Positions 56,856 through 64,000 of a DNA stretch of 64,000 bases are shown piece after piece. Below the pieces are notes generated by a model that was not told the origin of the DNA, ran no database searches, and saw only the letters and a program-made list of their open reading frames with translations. Position numbers and translations under genes: made by a program. The DNA is from Paraglaciecola sp. MB-3u-78 (lineage in GTDB: Bacteria > Pseudomonadota > Gammaproteobacteria > Enterobacterales > Alteromonadaceae): the NCBI RefSeq assembly GCF_002835935.1, contig NZ_PJCF01000003.1, positions 310,001 through 374,000 of the forward strand, written 5' to 3'. Numbering within the stretch: the first letter of the stretch is position 1; the number at the start of each line of letters is the position of its first letter.

Positions 56856-59477
56856 CTAACCTGTATTCCTCATTCCAACCGCTATGCCGGCAATCGTCAC
56901 CATCATGGCGCGCTCTAGTGTTGCGTCGTGTTCATTATCATCAAGTTGCCTTATTCTTTTAAGCAGTTCGATTTGTAAGTAGTGCAATGGTTGCAGGTAA
57001 CTTGCGCGGATATTCATTGAAGTTGTGCCTTTTGGATCGCTTTCCATGACTGTTTTTTGGTCAAGCAATTTGAGTAACAAATCTATGCTTTGTTGTAACT
57101 CAGCGCGTAATGCATCACCGAAGTGCCTGAGTTCTTGAGGTACCAGGCTTTGGTCGTATTCTTGACTGATTTTTGGGTCGGCCTTTGCGAAAACCATGTC
57201 TAACATAGATAACCTTGAATAGAAAAATGGCCAATTAGCTAACATGTCCTGAATGGTGTCTTCTTTGCCTGCGTCTAAAGAGCTTTGTACTGCCTTCATT
57301 ACACCTAACCAAGAAGGTAAAACCATACGGGTTTGTGCCCATGCGAATATCCATGGGATAGCTCGCAAACTCTCAATGCCACCTGTGGGTTTACGTTTCG
57401 CGGGACGACTGCCCAATGGCAGTTTACCTAATTCTTGTTCTGGTGTGGCTACGCGGAAGTAAGGCACAAAGTTTTCGTCATGTCTGACGATTTGACGATA
57501 GTTATCACGCCCGTCCGCTGCCATTTTTATCATAGCCTCCCGCCATGCTTGTTTAGGAGCAGGTGGCGGTAAAATCAGCGCTTCTAATATTGCACTAGCA
57601 TACATCGCTAAGCTACGCTGTGCCAAAATAGGCATCCCAAATTTATAACGTATGGTTTCGCCTTGTTCGGTGACTCTGAAACCGCCGCTTAACGAACCCG
57701 GAGGTTGCGACAGTATCGCTGCGTGAGCAGGTAAACCGCCACGGCCAATGGTGCCTCCTCGTCCATGAAATAAAGTGAGTCCAATGTCGTTTTCTTCGGC
57801 TAAGGCGACCAAGGCTTCTTGAGATTCATACTGTGCCCAACCTGCGGCCATAGCACCTGCATCTTTAGCTGAGTCTGAATATCCAATCATCACATATTGA
57901 TGGCCTTGGATATAACCGCGGTACCAATCAATAGAAAACAGTTTTTTAGTGACACTCGCCGCTGCGTTTAAGTCGTCTAATGTCTCAAACAAAGGAGCCA
58001 CTGGCATCGGCCAAGTTACACCCAGTTCCTTAAGTAATAAATTTACACTTAAAACGTCTGAGGGCAGGCTAGCCATAGAGATGATATAAATACCAAATCC
58101 GTCTTTGCTGTTTTGAGCAATCACTTTACAGGTGTCTAAAACTTCCTGTACATCTGCACTGGGCTGCCATGCTGGCGGAAACAATGGACGTTTTGAGCCT
58201 AACTCTTTAAGTAAAAAAGCTTGTTTGTCTTCTTCACTCCAATGGCCGTAATCACCTAAACCTAAATGACGGGTTAGTTCAGAAAATACATCCGCATGTC
58301 TTTCTGAGTCTTGGCGCACATCTAACTTAAGTAAATGCACCCCAAAACAGTGGATCCTGCGGATCGTGTTTTGCAGATGCCCTTTGGCGATAACAGACAT
58401 ACCACATGATTGTAATGAGTGATAACAAGTCATCAAAGGAACAAGTAATTGTTCTTTATCGTCAACCCAATCTGTCATATCTACAGGTACACCTTTGAGC
58501 TTTTCGATGATACCTTCTTGGGTTTTGACTAATTTATCTAAAAGAGGTCTTAACACCGCACGATAGGGTTCGAGTTCATCGCCTACTTGCTCTCTAAGAA
58601 TTGCGTCGCAATCGCTCATGGATAATTCGGTCTGCAAAATATCAATGTCTTTTGCAAACAATTTGGCCGCGCGTTTGCGTGCTAACAGTAAAACTTGCTC
58701 TGTTACTTTTGACGTGACGAAGGGATTGCCGTCTCTATCGCCGCCCATCCATGAACCAAATTTCACAGGTGAGACATCTAAAGGGATAGCCAAACCAAAT
58801 TTGTCTACGAAACGTTTATCTAATTCACGAATAAACTCAGGGACGGCTTCCCACAATGAGTTTTCAATGACTGAGAATCCCCAACGGGCTTCGTCAACAG
58901 GGGTAGGGCGAATAGTACGAATTTCTTCGGTGTGCCATGCTTGACTGATGAGTTCAGCAATACGAGTTTCAATTTTGTCTCGCTCTGATTCATTAATATC
59001 CGAGGTATGTTCTTTGCTCAGGCATTTAGCAAGCTCGCTATGCTTATGAATCAGTGTTCTACGTGTCACTTCTGTGGGGTGAGCGGTTAAGACCAGCTCA
59101 ATATTAAGGTGCTCTAGAGCCTTTTCAAATGTGTCAGCTTTTATACCCGCTTCATCCAAATGACTAAACAAGGTATCGATAGGGTCGTTTTGATCGTTAC
59201 TGCTGTTAAATTCCTGCTCAGCAATATTGGCCAAATTTAGAAATTGTGAGAAAGCTCTACCGACAGTCAGCAATTCATCATTTTTCAGTTCAGAAAAAAG
59301 TTGCTTTACACGTTGGGCACAGTCTTCATCTCCATGATGGGCTTTTCGTCCTTCTATTCTGACCATTTCAATTCGCGCTAACCATTGCTCGCCCAGCTGG
59401 TCACGGATGGTGTCGCCTAATACAGCGCCTAAATTTCGCACTGTGCCTATTAACTGAGAATCCAAAACCTGTGACAT
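56856..59477 (-). CDS. ppc: Phosphoenolpyruvate carboxylase
   Basis: An 873-residue enzyme (E. coli 883) that makes oxaloacetate from PEP and bicarbonate to refill the TCA cycle. Catalytic His133 is in LTAHPTEVTRRT. Other active-site blocks are FGSWMGGDRDGNPFVT, FHGRGGTIGRGGLPAHAA (with the flexible loop) and the C-terminal MRNTG. It is divergent from fklB. Confidence 0.98.
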   Translation of the reverse strand: MSQVLDSQLIGTVRNLGAVLGDTIRDQLGEQWLARIEMVRIEGRKAHHGDEDCAQRVKQLFSELKNDELLTVGRAFSQFLNLANIAEQEFNSSNDQNDPIDTLFSHLDEAGIKADTFEKALEHLNIELVLTAHPTEVTRRTLIHKHSELAKCLSKEHTSDINESERDKIETRIAELISQAWHTEEIRTIRPTPVDEARWGFSVIENSLWEAVPEFIRELDKRFVDKFGLAIPLDVSPVKFGSWMGGDRDGNPFVTSKVTEQVLLLARKRAAKLFAKDIDILQTELSMSDCDAILREQVGDELEPYRAVLRPLLDKLVKTQEGIIEKLKGVPVDMTDWVDDKEQLLVPLMTCYHSLQSCGMSVIAKGHLQNTIRRIHCFGVHLLKLDVRQDSERHADVFSELTRHLGLGDYGHWSEEDKQAFLLKELGSKRPLFPPAWQPSADVQEVLDTCKVIAQNSKDGFGIYIISMASLPSDVLSVNLLLKELGVTWPMPVAPLFETLDDLNAAASVTKKLFSIDWYRGYIQGHQYVMIGYSDSAKDAGAMAAGWAQYESQEALVALAEENDIGLTLFHGRGGTIGRGGLPAHAAILSQPPGSLSGGFRVTEQGETIRYKFGMPILAQRSLAMYASAILEALILPPPAPKQAWREAMIKMAADGRDNYRQIVRHDENFVPYFRVATPEQELGKLPLGSRPAKRKPTGGIESLRAIPWIFAWAQTRMVLPSWLGVMKAVQSSLDAGKEDTIQDMLANWPFFYSRLSMLDMVFAKADPKISQEYDQSLVPQELRHFGDALRAELQQSIDLLLKLLDQKTVMESDPKGTTSMNIRASYLQPLHYLQIELLKRIRQLDDNEHDATLERAMMVTIAGIAVGMRNTG

Positions 59478-59669
59478 ATACGCCTCTAAAACTGATTAAA
59501 ACCTAAATATACGATACTTAGAAGTCAACTATTTGTCTAAGCATATAAGACGTTTATTCATTCCCAAATGTGTTTTTTGTGACGTTTATCTATATACTAG
59601 CCCGCTTTTACAGCGATAGTGCCAAAATCTCTTTTATGAGAAAAGAGGCACGCAAAGTTAGGAGCCAAA

Positions 59670-60290
59670 GTGTCAGATAAATTTTCTAGCATAGAAACAC
59701 AAGCAAGTTACGGTATTGGTCTACAAATGGGCGAGCAATTGCGCGCTAATCCTTTCGAGGGTTTAGATATTGCAGCAGTGCAAGAAGGTCTTGCCGATGC
59801 ATTTAACAATCAGCCAGCTCAAGTTGATAATGATACTTTACGTGTTGCTTTCAATGAAATTCATGAAATTATGCAAGCCGCTAAGTCAGCTGAATTTGCA
59901 GAAGTGATTACTCAAGGCGAAGAGTATTTAGCAGAAAATGCTAAACGTGAAGAAATTACAGTGACAGAAAGTGGCCTTCAATACGAATTAGTCAGTCAAG
60001 GCGAGGGAGAAGTACCGAACTTGAATTCAACTGTACGTGTTCATTATCACGGTACTTTGTTAGACGGTAGCGTATTTGATAGTTCTTACGACCGTGGTCA
60101 GCCAGCTGAATTTCCAGTAAATGGCGTGATTAAAGGTTGGACTGAAGCACTGCAGTTTATGAAAGCAGGAACTAAGTTAAAACTTCATGTTCCAGCCGAG
60201 CTAGCCTATGGTGAACAAGGTGCAGGCGGCGCCATTAGCCCCCACAGCACACTAATTTTTGATGTTGAGTTACTCGATATCATTTCTTAG
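59670..60290 (+). CDS. fklB: FKBP-type peptidyl-prolyl isomerase FklB
   Basis: A 206-residue isomerase, the same length as E. coli FklB, without signal peptide. The N-terminal dimer helices (ASYGIGLQMGEQLRANPFEG) precede the FKBP domain (about 105-205) with VRVHYHGTLLDGSVFDSSYD and PAELAYGEQGAGGAISPHST. It aids folding in the cytosol. GGAGCC precedes the start codon, and a terminator follows. Confidence 0.95.
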   Translation: MSDKFSSIETQASYGIGLQMGEQLRANPFEGLDIAAVQEGLADAFNNQPAQVDNDTLRVAFNEIHEIMQAAKSAEFAEVITQGEEYLAENAKREEITVTESGLQYELVSQGEGEVPNLNSTVRVHYHGTLLDGSVFDSSYDRGQPAEFPVNGVIKGWTEALQFMKAGTKLKLHVPAELAYGEQGAGGAISPHSTLIFDVELLDIIS

Positions 60291-60308
60291 TTAGCAAGTT
60301 AGTATAAT

Positions 60309-60335
60309 GAAGGCCGGATATCTGGCCTTTTTTTA
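60309..60335 (+). terminator. Rho-independent terminator after fklB
   Basis: AAGGCC pairs with GGCCTT around an 8-nt loop and is followed by T7. Confidence 0.88.
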
Positions 60336-60359
60336 TGTCTTTAAATTACCATACAGGAC

Positions 60360-60375
60360 TGTTCGTCAATTATTA
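60360..60375 (+). repeat. TGTTCG-type short repeat flanking copy B (left)
   Basis: TGTTCGTCAATTATTA at 60360-60375 recurs as TGTTCGCCAGTTATTT at 60562-60577, on either side of the ~100-bp repeat. The inverse also occurs next to copy A (15669-15683). Confidence 0.65.
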
Positions 60376-60418
60376 GGAGACTTAGTAGACATCTTGCTAT
60401 AAAAACTTTGGATTAGTC

Positions 60419-60529
60419 ATTCACACATCCGTGATGATCTGCACCCAATCTTGACTTCCCGCGCGGCGTCCGCTTGTCAAACTGTTCAACTGGGCGAAGC
60501 TGTGCTTCTAAATAATCCAGTTTCACCCT
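60419..60529 (+). repeat. Dispersed ~100-bp repeat, copy B
   Basis: Shares most of its sequence with 15559-15655 but has an extra GC-rich insert of about 14 bases (near 60461-60474). See findings. Confidence 0.75.
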
Positions 60530-60652
60530 TTTTTATACCTTTTAAACATCATAATTGGAACTGTTCGCCAGTTATTTAGTCAATTCCGTAGAGCTGATTC
60601 TACTGCTGTAAACACTTTAAGGTTGGTTCGACCCTAGAACGATCCACAGGAC

Positions 60653-60865
60653 GTGATCATTGATTTTAATGAATCTGGTGTTGGATCCTTCAGATATAGA
60701 TGGGGTAGATGAACTGGCTGACAAATACAAAGAACAAGGCAACAACTTACATTTAGGCATATCAGCCCAGAATATCGTTAGTTGATGACCAAAGCACAAG
60801 AATATGTGAGGATGAATCTAAACGAATATCCGCGGTATCATATTGCCACTTATAAGTTAGACTAA
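60653..60865 (+). pseudogene. SulP-family anion transporter, STAS-domain remnant
   Basis: Three frames must be joined. They give VIIDFNESGV-like, then VDELADKYKEQGNNLHL, then RHISPEYR and MTKAQEYVRMNLNEYPRYHI to a stop at 60863-60865. This is the pattern of the C-terminal STAS domain of SulP-type sulfate or bicarbonate transporters. The membrane domain (over 350 residues) is missing, so it is a relic. Confidence 0.55.
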
Positions 60866-61027
60866 AGCTCTTAAAATCATCGTCGCCAAGTATTTGTTGG
60901 GCATTTTTGAAAAGGTTAGAGCGGGGCCACCGTAAATAATGTTACTTTGGCATTCTATCAAGTAATCTATTTTCCAAGATACTGAGATATTTTTATACAT
61001 TGAAGTTATTTGACCGAGGGAAAATCC

Positions 61028-61414
61028 ATGCTCTACTGTAACCTAGTGGTAATTGACGACGATATTGTGACGCTTGAATTAGTCCAGCTTATTCTTAAAG
61101 AAGTCATATCGGGTGAAATTCATGTCTTTTCTGATAGCAAACAAGCTTTAGATTATGTACAAAGCGACAGTATGGACAAGATTTCATTGGTGATATGTGA
61201 CTGGTTAATGCCTGATGTCAGTGGCTTAGAGATACTCGCAGCACTGCGCAAGACTAATTCCGAATGCCCATTTTTGATGATAACCGCTAATGCAACCAAA
61301 CAGTTGGTGGTCGATTCTATGCGGTTAGGCGCCACTGACTTTATTGTAAAGCCTTTCATTACTCATGACCTATTAACCAAAATCGAGCGACTTATCCGTG
61401 ACGCTAATGGCTAA
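61028..61414 (+). CDS. Single-domain response regulator
   Basis: From the ATG at 61028 the product is 128 residues, a CheY-like receiver with no output domain. The acidic pocket is IDDD (9-12), phosphoacceptor Asp58 is in VICDWLMPDVSG, Thr87 is in the switch strand and Lys108 is in VKPF. The open frame reaches 61010, but GAGGG there fits 61028. It is preceded by no kinase; a partner elsewhere is likely, perhaps the orphan kinase at 22270. Confidence 0.9.
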   Translation: MLYCNLVVIDDDIVTLELVQLILKEVISGEIHVFSDSKQALDYVQSDSMDKISLVICDWLMPDVSGLEILAALRKTNSECPFLMITANATKQLVVDSMRLGATDFIVKPFITHDLLTKIERLIRDANG

Positions 61415-61463
61415 TCAAGTCGTATTTCATTTTCTTAAACTTTCAATTTAAGTGACACTATTC

Positions 61464-62591
61464 ATGCAGTTTGGCAATATTATTGATAGAACACCCAGTT
61501 ACTCACTCAAGTGGGAAAGATATAAAGGCCGCGATATTTTGCCCATGTGGATTGCGGATACAGAATTTAGGTGTGCTGAGCCGATTTTAGATGCCATAAA
61601 AGAGCGCACTGAGCATGGTTTGATGGGTTATACCTTGCCCAATGACCATGTCACGGCAAATCAAGCGGTTGTAGATTGGTTAGCTCGTCAATATGATTGG
61701 AGTATTTCAGCAGACTGGATTGTGTGGACACCGGGTGTGGTACCTGCATTTAATGTAGCCTGCAAGGCATTTTGTCAGCCAGGTGATAAAGTGTTAATTC
61801 AAACCCCTAACTATCCACCTCTTATTGCCGCACCTAAGTTACATGATTTGGTTAAGGTCGATATTGGTACAGTGGAAGTCGACGGTCGTTGGACAATAGA
61901 CCTTGACGAACTTGAAAAGCAAGCGGCTGATCCTGCATGTAAGTTATTTATAATATGTAATCCAATGAATCCCGTTGGTACAGTACTTACGTCAGGTGAG
62001 TTGCAACGTATCGCCGATATTTGTTTAAGCAATAACGTTATGTTGTGCTCTGACGAAATTCACTGTGACATTATTTTAGATGAAAATACCAAACATATTC
62101 CAGCGGGAAAACTAGCAGGTTTTAAAGGACAGGCCATTACGCTTATGGCTGCAAGTAAAACCTTTAATGTTGCAGGTTTAGGTACGTCTTTTGCGATTAT
62201 TGAAGACTCGGCTACAAGACAAAAATTTAATGTTGCAGGTAAGGGTATGGTGCCGTGGGTAACGGTTTTAGGTTTAGCTGCCACCGAAGCTGCTTTTACG
62301 CTGTGTGATGATTGGCATCAGGAATTATTAACCTACTTACGTGGCAATAGAGATTATTTAGCGGCAGAAATAGCCAGTATAGATGGCTTAAAATTACTGA
62401 CACCACAAGCAACCTTTTTGGCGTGGATTGATGCCAGTGGTTTAGGGGTTGATAACCCTCAAAAATACTTTGAAGACAAAGGTATTGGCCCTTCACCTGG
62501 GATTGATTTTGGTGATAAGAATTTTGTACGTATTAACTTTGGCTGCCCACGTTCACAACTCGAACAAGCGATGGTATTGTTAAAGGCCTAG
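61464..62591 (+). CDS. PatB/MalY-type cystathionine beta-lyase (PLP enzyme)
   Basis: About 375 residues from the ATG at 61464 (a GTG at 61452 is also possible). It has fold-type I aminotransferase features: NPVGT (about 169-173), SDEIHCD (about 196-202) and the PLP lysine in AASKTFN (Lys232). The first block FGNIIDRTPSYSLKWERY is the MalY/PatB signature. PatB and MalY cleave cystathionine to homocysteine, pyruvate and ammonia, and in some species feed sulphur metabolism. It is followed by a strong bidirectional terminator. A receiver gene lies 50 bp upstream. Confidence 0.92.
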   Translation: MQFGNIIDRTPSYSLKWERYKGRDILPMWIADTEFRCAEPILDAIKERTEHGLMGYTLPNDHVTANQAVVDWLARQYDWSISADWIVWTPGVVPAFNVACKAFCQPGDKVLIQTPNYPPLIAAPKLHDLVKVDIGTVEVDGRWTIDLDELEKQAADPACKLFIICNPMNPVGTVLTSGELQRIADICLSNNVMLCSDEIHCDIILDENTKHIPAGKLAGFKGQAITLMAASKTFNVAGLGTSFAIIEDSATRQKFNVAGKGMVPWVTVLGLAATEAAFTLCDDWHQELLTYLRGNRDYLAAEIASIDGLKLLTPQATFLAWIDASGLGVDNPQKYFEDKGIGPSPGIDFGDKNFVRINFGCPRSQLEQAMVLLKA

Positions 62592-62632
62592 TGCCGTTAT
62601 ACAAGATTAAAGCCTAATGATTATTTTAGATT

Positions 62633-62669
62633 AAAAAAAGGGCCTAACTGTGAAGTTAGGCCCTTTTTC
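62633..62669. terminator. Bidirectional terminator
   Basis: A 10-bp stem (GGGCCTAAC-type arm with its complement GTTAGGCCC) flanked by A7 and T5 runs. It can end both the lyase gene on plus and the TonB receptor gene on minus. Confidence 0.92.
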
Positions 62670-62698
62670 ATGGAGTGTCCTATCTAGAAATACGGTAA

Positions 62699-64000
62699 CT
62701 AAAAGTTGTACTTAGCACCCACAACGAAAGAACGGGCAGGCAAAGGAGCCACATCTTTTATAAAAGAGCTATGAACCTTGGCTAACTCATTCGTCAAATT
62801 ATTACCTTTCACGTAAAGGGTTAAATCATTGTCGCCCAACGGAACATAATAATTAAACGACGCAGAAACTAAGGTATATCCATCGGTTTGGGTTTCATAG
62901 TCAGCAATTTCATCTTGTTTTGAGTAGTGGGTTGCGCCTAATTCTGCGTGCCAATTATCTTGTTCCCAGTGTAATTCTGCACCCAATCTCATTGGTGGAA
63001 TTCTAGGTAAATTGGTGTTGTTATCATCACTATGGGCTAACCTTGCCCGGGTAAAGTCAGTAAAAGCGCTAACTCGTAAATACTCATTTAAATGCCAATC
63101 AACATCAACTTCAAAACCATAAAGCTCCGCATCTTGTTGAGTGAATAAATACACCGGTGTGCCTTCTTCCTCTTCCGCGGCATGAACTTCCTCTGCTTCA
63201 TGGTCGTGGAATTCTAAGCCGGTGTTTTGTTGAAACAAATAGTTATCGATTTGGTTGTAAAATACACTGAAATTCATTTGAAGGTTATCAGCTTGGATCC
63301 TATAAGTAATATCTAAATTATTAGAGATTTCTTTATCAACTTCATGACTAGATTGCACCACAGCAAACTCAATATCGTCTGGATCACTGTCATCAATCAC
63401 TAAATCAAAACCTGCTCCAACTTCATAGGTAGACGTACTAATATGGAGTCCATTTGAAAAAATTTCAGATGAAGACGGTGCCCGTTCAGAGAATGCATAA
63501 TTTAATGCAATCGATTGGTTATCGTTCACTTGATAAACAAATCCTGCTGATGCACTGGCTGCTGTATACGTTAGGTTTTTAAAATCTGCATCAACTTCGT
63601 TATCGATAAAAAAGTCGTTGTCTGGTTTGTGAGATACGTCCTCAATTCTACCGCCAAGCTGCCATAAAAAATCGCCAATTGATTTTTCTTCTAATACAAA
63701 TAAAGCCGCATTGGTTGAATCGGTAGATGGCGTAAAGGCTTCTTCTCCAAAAGCTGAAAATTCAGAGTTTGTATAATGTAAACCTACAACGCCTTCCCAA
63801 CCTAAAACAGCTTTATGTTTAGCCCAAAGTCTTGATTCAAGAGAGTCATTGGCGAAAGTGGTGCCTACAACGCCTTCTTCGATTTCACTATGTTGATAAT
63901 CTGTATAAGCACTATGCCAATGCACTTCGGTGAATAAGCCAGAAAGGTTCTTCCAATCGACCGTTGATTGAACACGATCTTGTTTCATCCGAGCAAAGAC
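62699..64000 (-). CDS. ZnuD-like TonB-dependent receptor, C-terminal part (runs off the window end)
   Basis: About 433 codons are visible, still open at 64000 (the frame reads VFARMKQDRVQSTVDW), so the Met at 63986-63988 is internal. Repeated barrel strands end in PLPARSFVVGAKYNF. HSSFIKDVAPLPARS is the tail seen in ZnuD-type zinc receptors, and a His/Glu-rich loop (EFHDHEAEEVHAAEEEEG) fits metal capture. It likely takes up zinc across the outer membrane. The plug and TonB box lie outside the window. Nearby zur-type sites were not visible. Confidence 0.75.
   Translation of the reverse strand, partial: VFARMKQDRVQSTVDWKNLSGLFTEVHWHSAYTDYQHSEIEEGVVGTTFANDSLESRLWAKHKAVLGWEGVVGLHYTNSEFSAFGEEAFTPSTDSTNAALFVLEEKSIGDFLWQLGGRIEDVSHKPDNDFFIDNEVDADFKNLTYTAASASAGFVYQVNDNQSIALNYAFSERAPSSSEIFSNGLHISTSTYEVGAGFDLVIDDSDPDDIEFAVVQSSHEVDKEISNNLDITYRIQADNLQMNFSVFYNQIDNYLFQQNTGLEFHDHEAEEVHAAEEEEGTPVYLFTQQDAELYGFEVDVDWHLNEYLRVSAFTDFTRARLAHSDDNNTNLPRIPPMRLGAELHWEQDNWHAELGATHYSKQDEIADYETQTDGYTLVSASFNYYVPLGDNDLTLYVKGNNLTNELAKVHSSFIKDVAPLPARSFVVGAKYNF

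Overview
The window is chromosomal DNA from a marine gammaproteobacterium. Three things point to Alteromonadales, probably the Glaciecola/Paraglaciecola group: the order tRNA-Trp, secE, nusG, rplKA, rplJL, rpoBC, rpsL, rpsG, fusA, tuf; AT-rich codon use; and accessory genes such as a GH16 glycosidase, TonB receptors and a Reg_prop/GGDEF sensor. The family is inferred from gene content and protein character, not from a search.

Layout. Bases 1-8.3 kb are accessory and partly decayed: a glutathione S-transferase fragment divergent from a LysR regulator, an IS982-type remnant, an NTF2-like secreted protein, a TonB-receptor tail, an AsmA-like protein, a phosphatase-like protein with a CX4R site, a DinB-fold protein, YjdM, and a broken copper-type TonB receptor beside a broken DUF2946-like gene. 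Bases 8.4-13.8 kb carry an OlsF-like two-domain acyltransferase, pyrC, a crotonase and dbpA. Bases 13.8-18.7 kb mix remnants (M13-like, SDR, TetR) with a PadR/permease-prefix pair, a tandem universal stress protein and repeats. Bases 18.7-31.4 kb are a signalling block: a Reg_prop-GGDEF protein, a GAF histidine kinase, then an NtrY/NtrC-type pair divergent from a HlyD/ABC/FtsX efflux operon with a candidate sigma-54 promoter. Bases 31.4-36.4 kb hold MAPEG, RraA-like, ABC exporter, SBP-like, RluA-type and DUF445 genes.

Bases 36.7-54.2 kb are the housekeeping core: transcription, secretion and translation genes with promoters, an L10 leader and terminators. Next to tRNA-Trp, a 248-bp unit ends in a copy of the last 18 nt of the tRNA and contains several small hairpins. 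Bases 54.2-64 kb hold a TMEM175-like remnant, a substrate-binding protein gene split by one base in a C5 run, a GH16 lipoprotein, ppc, fklB, a SulP/STAS remnant, a lone receiver domain, a PatB/MalY-type C-S lyase, and the 3' part of a ZnuD-like TonB receptor that runs off the end.

The striking overall feature is the number of broken genes outside the core (about ten), which suggests ongoing gene loss. No CRISPR array, prophage or intact insertion sequence was seen. The signals most worth a second look are the tRNA-Trp 3'-tail duplication with its hairpin array, the alternative pairing in the L10 leader, the sigma-54-controlled efflux cluster, and a dispersed ~100-bp repeat at 15.6 and 60.4 kb.
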